This document shows positions 34,645-46,390 of a stretch of 64,000 nt of DNA, piece by piece; within the stretch, counting starts at the first letter, position 1, and each line of letters opens with the position of its first letter. The notes under the pieces were generated by a model. The model was not told the origin of the DNA. It made no database searches and worked only from the letters and a program-made list of their open reading frames with translations. A program made the position numbers and the translations under genes. The stretch comes from Aphodovivens avicola. GTDB taxonomy: Bacteria; Actinomycetota; Coriobacteriia; Coriobacteriales; Eggerthellaceae. The stretch is taken from positions 1 to 64,000 of the forward strand of contig DVGW01000002.1 in the NCBI GenBank assembly GCA_018712515.1. Direction: 5' to 3'.

Positions 34645-35742
34645 CTATTGGGCGGCTTTCCAGCGGTGGTAGCCGATCACGAACTCGTCGATCTCGCCGC
34701 CGAGCACGGCGTCGACGTTGCCGGTCTCGATGCCGCTGCGCAGGTCCTTCACCATCTGGTAGGGGTAGAGCACGTAGTTGCGGATCTGGCTGCCGAACGT
34801 GTTCTCCATGCGCTCGCCGCGCAAAGCCGCCAGCTCCTCCTCGCGCTTCTGGCGCTCGATCTCGTAGAGCTTGGCGCGCAGCACCTTGAACGCGGCCTCC
34901 TTGTTCTGCAGCTGGCTCTTCTCGTTCTGGCAGGTGACGACGATGCCCGTGGGGATGTGCGTCAGGCGCACGGCCGAGTCGGTCGTGTTGACGCACTGGC
35001 CGCCGGGGCCGCTCGAGCGGTACACGTCGACGCGCACGTCGGCGGGGTTGAGGTCGACCTCGATGTCGTCGGGCAGCACGGGCAGCACCTCCACGCCGGC
35101 GAAGGTCGTGTGGCGGCGTTTCTTGTCGTCGGTGGGGCTGATGCGCACGAGGCGGTGGACGCCCGCCTCGCTCGTCAGCATGCCGTAGGCGTTGCGGCCC
35201 TCGATCTGGATCGTCGCCTTGTCCAGGCCCACCGCGTCGGTGCCGGGCACGACGTCGAGGTCGCGCACCTTCCAGCCCTTGCCCTCGGCGTAGCGGGAGT
35301 ACATGCGGTAGAGCATCTCGGTCCAGTCCTGGGCCTCGAGTCCGCCCTGGCCGGGATTGACCGTGAGGATCGCGTCGCCCGCGTCGAAGCGGCCCGAGAA
35401 CCATGACGAGATCTCGAGCCCGTCGAGCAGCTGCTCGAGCCGCGCGAGGCCGGCGTGCGCCTCCTCGGCGAACGCCTCGTCCTCCCCCGCCAGCTCGAAC
35501 GCCGTGCGCACGTCGTCGAGCAGCGCGCGGGCATCCTCGTACTCCTGGATCGTCGCGCGCACGTTGCTCGCCTGCTTGGAGACGCCCTGCGCGTGCGCGG
35601 CGTCGTCCCAGAATCCGGGGCTGGCGATCTCGTCGTCGAGCTTTTCGAGCTCGGCTTCCTTCTCCTCGATATGCAGGTACGCGCGCGCGTCGTCCACGCG
35701 GCGCGCCGCCTCCTGAAGCTCTTTGATTTCCTTATCAGCCAT
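34645..35742 (-). CDS. prfB: Peptide chain release factor 2
   Basis: Releases nascent protein at UGA and UAA stops. The 365-residue protein has the GGQ loop in YRSSGPGGQCVNTTDSAVR and the C-terminal GSQIRNYVLYPYQMVKDLR. The reading frame is continuous, without the programmed +1 frameshift found in many RF2 genes. The tripeptide anticodon, normally SPF, reads SPT in VHRLVRISPTDDKKRRHTTF. The ATG at 35742 gives the standard N-terminus; the open frame extends further upstream with no homology. Confidence 0.95.
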   Translation of the reverse strand: MADKEIKELQEAARRVDDARAYLHIEEKEAELEKLDDEIASPGFWDDAAHAQGVSKQASNVRATIQEYEDARALLDDVRTAFELAGEDEAFAEEAHAGLARLEQLLDGLEISSWFSGRFDAGDAILTVNPGQGGLEAQDWTEMLYRMYSRYAEGKGWKVRDLDVVPGTDAVGLDKATIQIEGRNAYGMLTSEAGVHRLVRISPTDDKKRRHTTFAGVEVLPVLPDDIEVDLNPADVRVDVYRSSGPGGQCVNTTDSAVRLTHIPTGIVVTCQNEKSQLQNKEAAFKVLRAKLYEIERQKREEELAALRGERMENTFGSQIRNYVLYPYQMVKDLRSGIETGNVDAVLGGEIDEFVIGYHRWKAAQ

Positions 35743-36050
35743 TTCGTCTCTCACAGAAAAGTGTCGGTGCAAGGATCGTTCGCAACGTCCGCACAGGGAT
35801 GGATGCAGGGGTCGTTCGTGGAGCCGGCGAGAAGCGCCGAGACGCCCCGGGTCGCAATATCGCGTGGACGCCGCGTGCAACGGGCACGCATCAAGCAAGC
35901 CCTCTGATTTGCTCGATCCCCTTCCATGCGCCCGGGCGGGCGCGTCCGGCACAGTTCGCCTGCACAGGACATCGCGGGATCACGCGAAGCAGGGGCGCAT
36001 CGGCGCCTCGCGGTGTCGGCTCGTTCCGCGGGCCTTTAGGCCCGCGTGAC
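35743..36050. other. Intergenic stretch between prfB and secA
   Basis: These 308 bases hold no gene that can be supported. Apart from the secA hairpin at the left end, nothing notable was seen; the prfB promoter must lie here, but no clear boxes were found. Confidence 0.6.
36027..36046 (-). terminator. Hairpin after secA
   Basis: CGCGGGCC-TTTA-GGCCCGCG, an 8-bp perfect stem with a 4-base loop, starts 5 bases after the secA stop. No T run follows. Confidence 0.5.
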
Positions 36051-38909
<2,859 letters not shown>

Positions 38910-39086
38910 GGAAGCGAGCCATCCCTTCATCGATGGGAAGCGGCGTTCGGGAAGCCCGCGGCGCCGCGGGGCCTGACGGTCATCAGGCATGTTGAAAGCA
39001 CGCATTACTCTATCACAAGGATGATGCGCGCAGAGGAACTACACAGATCGCATGCGACAAGGCGGCAGGGAGGAGGCGATCCTCCA

Positions 39087-39118
39087 GATGTGACAGGAGG
39101 AACGTCCCCTGTCACATC
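39087..39118. repeat. GGGGACGTT palindrome downstream of the BTAD regulator
   Basis: An 11-bp perfect inverted repeat GATGTGACAGG / CCTGTCACATC with a 10-base loop lies five bases after the regulator gene's stop. It is nearly the same as the best unit at 12404-12433, 27 kb away. Confidence 0.8.
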
Positions 39119-39123
39119 CACGC

Positions 39124-41718
39124 TCAGGCGAGGCCCTCCTCGGCCTCGATGATGCTGCGGTAGAGCGCCATCGTCTCGAGCGACGGGTCGATCCCCAGCT
39201 CCTCGGTGAGATAGCGCCGGCATGCGAAGTAGGTGTCGAGCGCCGCGGCGCGCTGGCCGGCGGCGACCTGGGCCTCCATCAGCGTCGTGTAGGCGTCCTC
39301 GCGCGAGCCGTCCCGCCTGAGCGCCTTGCGGGCGAACCACAGCCCCTCCTGGGCGCGGCCCTCCGAGACGAGGCGGCGCGACGCGGCGACGAGCGCATCG
39401 ACGAGGCTCACCCGGCACTCGGAGCGCATGCGGTCGATCGCGTCGGTGCTGCGCTCCCCCGGCATCAGCTCGCCTAAGAAGCGCTCGTCGATCTCCGCCG
39501 ACAGCCGCGCCCATCCGTCCGTGTCCATCTGGCCGAACATGAGCGTGCGGCACGCCTCGTCGAAATCGGCCACGTCGCTGCGCAGCAGGGTCCCGTCGAG
39601 GCGGCATATGTTCTGCTGGCGGATGAGGTAGGGGCAGCCGCCCTGCGGCAGCGTGAGCGCGGAGCGCAGAAGCGACCAGATGCCGTAGAAGTTCTTGCGC
39701 GCCGAGTCGAACTCGGCGCCGGGCCAGATCATGTCCATGAGGCGGTCACGCGAGACGTCGCGCCCGCGGTTGAGCACCAGCAGGGCGAGCAGCGTCTTGA
39801 CCTTCTGGCGGCGCAGCTTCTCGGGATCGACGCGCACATCCCCCATGCGCACCTCCAGCCCGCCGAAGAGCTTGACGGAGAGCATCGGGGCGCGCGGGGC
39901 GGGAGCGCCGGCGTCGGGGCGGTACCTGCCGTCCAGGAAGGCGTCCGGATGCGTCGCGGCGTATTCGCGCCGGCGCCGGTTGCGCGCGCGACGGCGGTTC
40001 TCGAGCTCGTGGCGCTGGGAGAGTACCGACGCCTCCACCTCGCGCGCCGCGTTCGCCGCAAGGGCGTCGGACAGCGGATCCGCCGCGCCGCAGAGCCCCT
40101 CGGCGCGGCGCAGCCCCTCCCACTCCAGGACGGCGAGCGAAGCGAACGCATCGGGCTGCCGCGCGTCGGCGCCCTTCACGCGCGCGGCGACGTGCTCGGC
40201 GGCGTCGGCCAGAAGCAGCGCGTCGCTTCCCCCGGCGAGCACGGGGCGGGCGCGACGGGATTCGGGCGGCTCCTCGGCGCGGCTGCGGGCGTCCTGGAAC
40301 AGCCACAGCGCCGCCACCGTCAAGGCGTCGGGATGGGCGCCGCGGGCGCGCCACGAGGCCCATCGGCGGCGCGCCTCGTCGACGGGCAGGGATGCCAGGT
40401 TGGACATGCCGGCGAGCGGACGCGTCCAGCGCAGGCCCCGCGAGCCGTCCTCCCCCTCCTGCGGCAGCGGCGCGGCGCTCCATCCCGCCAGACGCGCCGC
40501 CGCCTGGACGCGCTCTTTCCGCGTCCCGTGGCGCACAAGCACGAGCAAACCCATCACCTGGGGAGACTCCTCCTTCGAGGCGACCGCGCGGCGGGCGTGG
40601 CGGCATGCCTTGGCCATGTCGCCCAGGACGACGAAGCGCCACGCCTCGTCCGCTTCGAGCGAGAGGTTGCGGGTCTGGGCGTTGCCGCCCAGAAGCCGCG
40701 CGAGGTCGCTAGCGGGCAGAAGGCACGCCTGCTTGGCCAGGGCGACGCAGCGCTGCTCGAGCCAGAGGGCGCGATCGGCCCGCGGGCAGAGCGCGCCCAC
40801 CAGCCCGCACGCGCGCCGCCCCTCGCAGCGCGAGAGGAGCGCATCGGCGACGGCGCGGGCGAGCCCCGCGCGCGTGGGGAAATGCGAGCGCTCCGCCGCG
40901 GCGTCGAGCTTGCCGGAAAACGCCGTCGCGATCTCGTCCGGCTCGAACCACGGCGTGCGGAAGCTGCCCGTGCGCTCATCGATCCCCAGAAACGGGTAGT
41001 CGCGCGCCAAAAGGCCCAGCGCCTCCTCGCCGCAGGCACCGAACGCGCCCACCTCGTCGAGCGACCCCTCGCGCAGCTCGAGCATCACCGTCATCGCGAG
41101 CATCACCTCGGCGGGAAGCTCCTCCCGCGCGATCCCCTTCAGGAAGGCGAGCGTCGTGAGGCCGGATCCCTTCCGCAGGCCCGCGACGGGCGGCTCTCCC
41201 CCGCGCCCGTCGCCGTCGTCGCCATCCTCCTCGTCGTCGCCCAGCAGCAGGTCCGTCGCGCCGAGCTTGATGCGGTCGCGCTGCAGCTCGGCGAATGCGT
41301 CGCGGGAGGGCGCGCAGCACACGAGGACCTCGCAGCCGCCCTCGAGCAGATCGTCGATCTGGCCCGAGAGCGCGCAGGCGCGCTCGTAGGCGAGCGGAGG
41401 GACGTCGTCGATGACCACGAGCCCGAGGCGCTCGTCGACGGCACGCGCGCCGGTCGCCAGGATGCCCGCGTCGAGGTCGCGCAGGAAGCAGGGGCTTTTG
41501 CCGTTGATCCACATCACATGCTTGAACGAGAAGACGGTCTCGGCGTACCCGAACGCCAGGCTGCTTTTGCCGAACCCGTCGGGAGCCACGACGAAGCGGG
41601 CGACCTGGCGGTCGTGCAGAAGGCGGGATATCAGATCGGAGCGGAGATGGCAGCGCAGCGCCGCAAGGTGCCTGGGGCGCCGGCCCTCGCAGGCGGCGGC
41701 TTTCAAGAAGGTCGACAT
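39124..41718 (-). CDS. Large BTAD/SARP-like transcriptional regulator with N-terminal ATPase-like region
   Basis: The 864-residue protein combines an N-terminal STAND-like ATPase region with a C-terminal DNA-binding module. Residues 43-52 carry a P-loop variant (VVAPDGFGKS) and LGLVVIDDVP resembles Walker B. Middle residues are helical repeats with low conservation. From about residue 645 an OmpR-type winged helix (SVKLFGGLEVRMGDVRVDPE to IWSLLRSALT) is followed by a bacterial transcriptional activator domain ending YLTEELGIDPSLETMALYRS. In SARP/AfsR proteins this module is N-terminal; here it is C-terminal, as in MalT-like architecture. It stands alone, so its targets are unknown. Confidence 0.85.
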   Translation of the reverse strand: MSTFLKAAACEGRRPRHLAALRCHLRSDLISRLLHDRQVARFVVAPDGFGKSSLAFGYAETVFSFKHVMWINGKSPCFLRDLDAGILATGARAVDERLGLVVIDDVPPLAYERACALSGQIDDLLEGGCEVLVCCAPSRDAFAELQRDRIKLGATDLLLGDDEEDGDDGDGRGGEPPVAGLRKGSGLTTLAFLKGIAREELPAEVMLAMTVMLELREGSLDEVGAFGACGEEALGLLARDYPFLGIDERTGSFRTPWFEPDEIATAFSGKLDAAAERSHFPTRAGLARAVADALLSRCEGRRACGLVGALCPRADRALWLEQRCVALAKQACLLPASDLARLLGGNAQTRNLSLEADEAWRFVVLGDMAKACRHARRAVASKEESPQVMGLLVLVRHGTRKERVQAAARLAGWSAAPLPQEGEDGSRGLRWTRPLAGMSNLASLPVDEARRRWASWRARGAHPDALTVAALWLFQDARSRAEEPPESRRARPVLAGGSDALLLADAAEHVAARVKGADARQPDAFASLAVLEWEGLRRAEGLCGAADPLSDALAANAAREVEASVLSQRHELENRRRARNRRRREYAATHPDAFLDGRYRPDAGAPAPRAPMLSVKLFGGLEVRMGDVRVDPEKLRRQKVKTLLALLVLNRGRDVSRDRLMDMIWPGAEFDSARKNFYGIWSLLRSALTLPQGGCPYLIRQQNICRLDGTLLRSDVADFDEACRTLMFGQMDTDGWARLSAEIDERFLGELMPGERSTDAIDRMRSECRVSLVDALVAASRRLVSEGRAQEGLWFARKALRRDGSREDAYTTLMEAQVAAGQRAAALDTYFACRRYLTEELGIDPSLETMALYRSIIEAEEGLA

Positions 41719-41927
41719 GCGCGTTCCTTTCTAGGCGCATGCGAAATCCAGACGCGAGGATTATACCTTAAATCCGCCTTAGTTTTTCCTGAACGGCGAA
41801 GCGGTCGGAATGCGCGGGGAAACGGCGGCGGATCCCCGTAGAAAACGCGGCGGAAGCGCGGCGGACGCTGCGGCGCGGCGGTTCCGTGGAGTAGAATGGG
41901 CGCGTTGGACGATCCGAGGAGGGCCCC

Positions 41928-42917
41928 ATGCTCGAAACCGCCGCATTGGCAGACATCCCCGCGTTCCGCTGCGCGCACGCCCAAGACGCCGCCGCGGGAA
42001 CGGGCTGCACCGTGATAGTCGCGCCCGAAGGGGCGGTGTGCGGGGTGGACGTGCGGGGCGGCGGCCCCGCCACGCGCGAGACCGACCTCCTCAAACCCGA
42101 GAACATGGTGCAGCTCGTGCACGCCGTCATCCTGTCGGGCGGCAGCGCCTTCGGCCTCGAGGCGTCCTGCGGCGTGATGGACGCGCTGTCCGAACGCGGC
42201 ATCGGGTTCGAGCTCGCCGGCGCGCACGTCCCGATCGTGACGGGAGCGTGCCTGTTCGACCTGCTGGTGGGCGACAACGCGCATCCCGACAAGGCGATGG
42301 GGCGCGCGGCCGCCGAAGCGGCGCTCCGCGAGGGCGCGGGCCATGCGCTCGCCGAGGGCAACGTGGGAGCCGGCACGGGGGCGAGCGTCGGAAAGATGCT
42401 CGGAGGCGACGGCGCGATGAAGACCGGCTTCGGCATGGCCGGCAAGCGCTGGGGAGACCTCGTCTGCGTCGCGCTCGTCGCAGTCAACGCGCTCGGCCAC
42501 GTGATCGGGCCGGATGGACGCCAGATCGCCGGAACGCGCGATGGCGCGGGCGGCATCGCCGATCCGCTCGAGACGTTCGAGCGCGCGATGGAAGCGCAGG
42601 CGCGGGCCTCCGCCGCGGACAAGCCCGTCGCGAACACGACCATCGGCTGCATCCTCACCAACGCCCGCCTCGCCAAGGCGCAGGCGACCAAGACCGCCTC
42701 ATGCGTCCACGACGCCTACGCCCGCGCCATCAAGCCGGTCCACACCTTGAACGACGGCGACACGATCTTCACCCTCGCCTCAGGCCAGGTCGAAGCCGAC
42801 CCCGACGCCGTCTCGATCCTCGCGACCGAGGCCATGCAGCAGGCCATCGTCCGCGCCGCCACCCAAACGGACAGCGCCTACGGCCTCCCCGCCGCCAAGG
42901 ATTACGGCACCTGTTAG
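41928..42917 (+). CDS. P1-family (DmpA-like) aminopeptidase/acylase
   Basis: N-terminal-nucleophile hydrolase of the L-aminopeptidase/D-esterase type. The 329-residue precursor has GGGPATRETDLLKPENMV, AVILSGGSAFGLEA, and NVGAGTGASVGKMLGG. The likely self-cleavage site is in PVANTTIGCILTNARL, where a Thr would become the new N-terminus. The ATG has GAGGAGG upstream. It is a single gene divergent from the BTAD regulator. Natural substrate cannot be inferred beyond small peptides, amides or esters. Confidence 0.88.
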   Translation: MLETAALADIPAFRCAHAQDAAAGTGCTVIVAPEGAVCGVDVRGGGPATRETDLLKPENMVQLVHAVILSGGSAFGLEASCGVMDALSERGIGFELAGAHVPIVTGACLFDLLVGDNAHPDKAMGRAAAEAALREGAGHALAEGNVGAGTGASVGKMLGGDGAMKTGFGMAGKRWGDLVCVALVAVNALGHVIGPDGRQIAGTRDGAGGIADPLETFERAMEAQARASAADKPVANTTIGCILTNARLAKAQATKTASCVHDAYARAIKPVHTLNDGDTIFTLASGQVEADPDAVSILATEAMQQAIVRAATQTDSAYGLPAAKDYGTC

Positions 42918-42972
42918 CAGCGGTTCTGAAAACGCCGCCTCGCCGAAGGGACGAGAATCCCTTGAAAACGCA

Positions 42973-43094
42973 GCTCGGCTGGGCGGGGGCGGGGTTCGCG
43001 CGCAGTATGCGCAGCCATCTAAACGCGATCGCAGATCGCGTTGGTCAAGGCGAGCACCTGTTTGAGCACGAGCCCCGCCCCCGCCCAGCCGAGC
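42973..43094 (+). repeat. Structured repeat element, copy C
   Basis: Perfect 22-bp outer arms (42973-42994 and 43073-43094) enclose GCGCGCAGTATGCGCA and CCTGTTTGAGCACGAG. The inner hairpin is AACGCGATC-GCA-GATCGCGTT, with GCC/GGC at its base. It lies between the convergent P1 peptidase and rsfS genes and may also end their transcripts. Confidence 0.85.
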
Positions 43095-43130
43095 GGACGA
43101 GCAAAGCAAACGAATGCAGTAAGCTGAAAA

Positions 43131-43586
43131 CTACCCGAGCATCTTCTGGATGCGGTCGGAGTACTGGACGTCGGTGAGGCCCGCCTCGGCGGCAAGGTCG
43201 AGCGTCGGCGCGTCGTTCCACAGCTCCTCGAGGCGGTAGTACTCGCGCGCCTCGGGCATGAACACATGCACCACGACGTCGCCGTAGTCCAGAAGCGACC
43301 ACGAGCCGTCGCGGCTGTCCTCGGTGTGGCTCGGCTTGATGTGCGCCTGCTCGCGCAGGGCATCCTCGATCTCGTCGATGATCGCCTCGACCTGGCGGGA
43401 GTTCGCCGCCGTCACGATCACGAAGTAGTCGGTGATGCTGACAAGCTCGCGCACGTCCTGCACGAGGATGTCGGTCGCCTTCTTCTCGTCGGCGGCGCGC
43501 GCCGCGATGAGGGCGCACTCGCGCGAGAAGTCCTGGCCGGTGGCGGCGGGCGCGCTCTGCTCGATCGTCTCGTCGGTTTGGGTCAT
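43131..43586 (-). CDS. rsfS: Ribosomal silencing factor RsfS
   Basis: Binds L14 and blocks subunit joining under starvation. The 151-residue protein has the RsfS core KKATDILVQDVRELVSITDYFVI (as VRELVSITDYFVIVTAANSR), then SHTEDSRDGSWSLLDYGDVV and VHVFMPEAREYYRLEELW. It ends the obg-proB-proA-nadD-yqeK-rsfS run, 11 bases after yqeK, an order typical of Gram-positive genomes. Confidence 0.95.
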   Translation of the reverse strand: MTQTDETIEQSAPAATGQDFSRECALIAARAADEKKATDILVQDVRELVSITDYFVIVTAANSRQVEAIIDEIEDALREQAHIKPSHTEDSRDGSWSLLDYGDVVVHVFMPEAREYYRLEELWNDAPTLDLAAEAGLTDVQYSDRIQKMLG

Positions 43587-43597
43587 GTCGTTCCTTC

Positions 43598-44260
43598 CTA
43601 ATCCCTGCTCTTTTTTCGAGCGATGTAATGATTCCACACTTCGAGCGTCTGCGGGTGGACGAAACGCCGACGCTCGATAAGATTCCCGAATACATGCGCG
43701 GAGACGTCCACGAAAAGGTCCTCGAGCGTCTCCGTCCCCGGCAGCGCGCGCAGGTCGTCGACGCCCGGGAAGTCGCGATGGGGCTCGATGACGTCGGCGA
43801 TGTAGACGATCATGTCGAGGTCCCCCATGCCGACCGCGCCCGCGGTGTGGCGCTCGATGGCGCTCACGACGTCGTCGGGAAGCTCCGGGAACCGCCGCGC
43901 GAGCGCCGCCGCCGCGGTGGGCCCGTGCAGCAGCTGCGGCATGCGCTCCAACAGGAAGGGATCGACCGCAAGCCCGAGCTTTGCCACGCGCGCGCGGATG
44001 CCGGCATCGTCGTAGCCCTTGTCCCAATCGTGAAGGAGGCCCGCCAGACGTGCCTTGCGCTCGTCGGCGCCGTAGATGCGCGCCAAGCGCGCGGACTCCT
44101 CCGCGACGCCCAGCGAATGGCGGTAGCGGCTCTTCTTGGGAAGGCGCTCCCGCAGCTCCTCGCGGCGCGCCTCGTAGAACGCCTCGCCGAGGACGTCGCC
44201 GGGCGCCTCCGCCGCGCCGAGGCCCTCGACGGAGGCGGCCTTACGCTCCTTCTTGGACAT
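43598..44260 (-). CDS. yqeK: HD-domain protein YqeK-like (Ap4A hydrolase)
   Basis: Predicted symmetrical Ap4A hydrolase of the bis(5'-nucleosyl)-tetraphosphatase YqeK family. The 220-residue protein shows the HD metal motif in RYRHSLGVAEESARLARIYG and GLLHDWDKGYDD, then LLHGPTAAAALARR and AIERHTAGAVGM, and IADVIEPHRDFPG. About 50 residues precede the core. The ATG at 44260 has a G-rich ribosome site and overlaps the nadD end by 20 bases. Confidence 0.9.
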   Translation of the reverse strand: MSKKERKAASVEGLGAAEAPGDVLGEAFYEARREELRERLPKKSRYRHSLGVAEESARLARIYGADERKARLAGLLHDWDKGYDDAGIRARVAKLGLAVDPFLLERMPQLLHGPTAAAALARRFPELPDDVVSAIERHTAGAVGMGDLDMIVYIADVIEPHRDFPGVDDLRALPGTETLEDLFVDVSAHVFGNLIERRRFVHPQTLEVWNHYIARKKSRD

Positions 44261-45005
44261 GCGTCCCCCCTTCCCCCTCGACGGACGCCGCCGGCGCGCC
44301 GGCAGCCCGCGTCGAGCCTTGAGCCGTTCCGGACGGGACGGCACGGTACAGGCCGTGCGCGTCGATGTAGTCGCGCACGCGGGCCATTGTCAGATAGCGG
44401 ATCGATTTGCCCTCGGCGATGCGTTGGCGCAGGTCGCTCGAGGAGACGGACAGCGCCGTCGCCTCCATGTAGCGCACGTCGAAGTTGCCCGCCGACTCGA
44501 TCCCTCGCCGGCGCTCCTCCGTGAGCGAAAACCCCGGGCGCGTGACGGCGATCAGCTTGGCAAGGTCGGCGATGGCGGCGCTCTCACGCCATGCGACGAT
44601 GCTCGCCACCGCGTCGGCCCCCGTGATGAACCACAGCTCCACGTTGTCGGGGTAGTGCGCGCGCAGCTGGCGCAGCGTGTCGACCGTGTAGGTGTCGCCG
44701 CCGCGGCGGATCTCGATGTCGCTCACGTCGAAGAACGGGTTGCTCTCAACGGCGAGCCGGCACATCTCGAGGCGATCGGCGGCGGGGCTGACCGAGCGGT
44801 CGCGCTTGAACACCGGGATGCCGGTCGGCACGAAGATCACCGCGTCGAGGCGCATCGCCTCGCGCGCCTGCTCGGCTATGGCGAGGTGCCCGATGTGGAT
44901 GGGGTCGAACGTGCCGCCCATGATACCGAGGCGGCGCGGCGTCCCGTCGAAGCCCAGATCGTCGAACCGGACGCTCACCGCCGGGCGCGCCGCGCCGGGT
45001 TCCAT
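44241..45005 (-). CDS. nadD: Nicotinate-nucleotide adenylyltransferase NadD
   Basis: Adenylates nicotinate mononucleotide in NAD synthesis. The 254-residue protein has GIMGGTFDPIHIGHLAIAEQ, FVPTGIPVFKRD, ADRLEMCRLAVE, WFITGADAV, and the C-terminal VSSSDLRQRIAEGKSIRYL. The ATG at 45005 is chosen because AAGGGG and GGAGGGG lie directly before it; another ATG five codons upstream follows the proA stop by one base. An Ala/Gly-rich tail of about 25 residues ends the protein and overlaps yqeK. Confidence 0.93.
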   Translation of the reverse strand: MEPGAARPAVSVRFDDLGFDGTPRRLGIMGGTFDPIHIGHLAIAEQAREAMRLDAVIFVPTGIPVFKRDRSVSPAADRLEMCRLAVESNPFFDVSDIEIRRGGDTYTVDTLRQLRAHYPDNVELWFITGADAVASIVAWRESAAIADLAKLIAVTRPGFSLTEERRRGIESAGNFDVRYMEATALSVSSSDLRQRIAEGKSIRYLTMARVRDYIDAHGLYRAVPSGTAQGSTRAAGAPAASVEGEGGTHVQEGA

Positions 45006-45021
45006 CCCCTTCCCCTCCATG

Positions 45022-46314
45022 CTAGGCGCGCACCTGGCCGTCGCCGCGCAGGACGTATTTATAGGACGTGAGCGCGCGCAGCGCGAAGGGGCCGCGCGCA
45101 TGCAGTTTCTGGGTGGAGATGCCGATCTCGGCGCCCATGCCGAACTGGCCGCCGTCGGTGAACGCGGTCGAGGCATTGGCGTAGACCGCCGCGGCGTCCA
45201 CGCGCGCCAGGAACCGCTCGCACGCCGCCCCGTCCTCGGCGACGATCGCCTCGGAGTGGTGCGTGCCGTAGCGGTTGACGTGCGCGATCGCCTCGTCGAC
45301 GCCCTCGACGCACTTGACCGCGATCTCGGGCGCGAGGTACTCGGTCTCCCAATCCCCCTCGTCGGCGCGGTCGAAGACGAGCTCGCCGCCGGCGGCCGCG
45401 AGCTTCTCCGCGATCGCGAAGGAGGCCTCGTCGCAATGCAGCGCGACGCCGTGGGATGCGAGCAGCTCCATCGCGCCGGGAAGGAACTCCTTGGCGATCG
45501 CGCGGTCGACGAGCAGCGTCTCGGCGGCGTTGCACACGCCGTAGCGGCGGCACTTGGCGTTCTCGACGATGGCGGTCGCCTTGGCGAGGTCGGCCGACTC
45601 ATGCACGTAGACGTGGCAGTTGCCCGTGCCCGTCTCGATGACGGGGACCTTGGAGCACTCGACGCAGTGGCGGATGAGGCCCGCGCCGCCGCGCGGGATG
45701 AGCACGTCGACCGTGCCGTGCAGCTGCATGAGCTCGTCGGTGGCGGCGCGGTCGGTGCTGGCGATCGATCCGATGCAGCCCCGCGGCATGCCCGCGGACA
45801 CCGCCGCGTCATGCAGCACGCGCGAGATCGCGGCGTTGGAGGCGGCCGCCATGCTGCCGCCGCGCAGGACGCAGGCGTTGCCCGCTTTCAGGCAGATGCC
45901 CGCGGCGTCGGCGGTGACGTTGGGACGGGCCTCGTAGACGACGGCGACCACGCCGAGCGGCACGCTCACGCGCGTAAGCTCGATGCCGTTGTAGAGCACG
46001 CGCTCCTCCTGCACCTCGCCCAAAGGATCGGGAAGCGCCACGAGGTCCTCGAGCGCCGCGGCCATCGCCTCGATGCGCCCCTCGTCGAGCATCAGGCGGT
46101 CGAGCAGGCTCTCCTTGGTGCCCGCCTCGCGCGCGGCGTCCATGTCGCGCCCGTTCGCCTCGACGATCTCGGCGACATGCGCGCGCAGGGCGGCCGCCAT
46201 CGCGCGCAGCGCCTCGTCGCGCTCAGCGGCGCTTTTGCACCCCAGCGCGCCCGAAGCGTCCCTCGCCGCCTGGGCGATCTCCAAAACCTCGGCTTTGATC
46301 AGGTCGTTGCTCAT
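45022..46314 (-). CDS. proA: Gamma-glutamyl phosphate reductase ProA
   Basis: Second step of proline synthesis, NADPH reduction of glutamyl-5-phosphate. The 430-residue protein has the aldehyde-dehydrogenase-like fold with VPLGVVAVVYEARPNVTADA, KAGNACVLRGGSMA, the catalytic Cys in VCNAAETLLVD, and DGGQFGMGAEIGISTQK. Length is normal. It follows proB by 76 bases and runs directly into nadD. Confidence 0.96.
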   Translation of the reverse strand: MSNDLIKAEVLEIAQAARDASGALGCKSAAERDEALRAMAAALRAHVAEIVEANGRDMDAAREAGTKESLLDRLMLDEGRIEAMAAALEDLVALPDPLGEVQEERVLYNGIELTRVSVPLGVVAVVYEARPNVTADAAGICLKAGNACVLRGGSMAAASNAAISRVLHDAAVSAGMPRGCIGSIASTDRAATDELMQLHGTVDVLIPRGGAGLIRHCVECSKVPVIETGTGNCHVYVHESADLAKATAIVENAKCRRYGVCNAAETLLVDRAIAKEFLPGAMELLASHGVALHCDEASFAIAEKLAAAGGELVFDRADEGDWETEYLAPEIAVKCVEGVDEAIAHVNRYGTHHSEAIVAEDGAACERFLARVDAAAVYANASTAFTDGGQFGMGAEIGISTQKLHARGPFALRALTSYKYVLRGDGQVRA

Positions 46315-46390
46315 ATGATCGAAACCTCCCCTTCGATCGAAACGTCAGCGAGGGTTCCCGCAGCGTCGGCGGGCAGGCCGACGGAACCAC

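Noticed and set aside
35640..35742. Programmed +1 frameshift in prfB
   Set aside because: The frame is continuous from the ATG at 35742 to the stop at 34645; no in-frame TGA is present near codon 25.
41928..42917. P1 peptidase as a transferred gene
   Set aside because: Its base composition and codon use match the surrounding high-GC genes.
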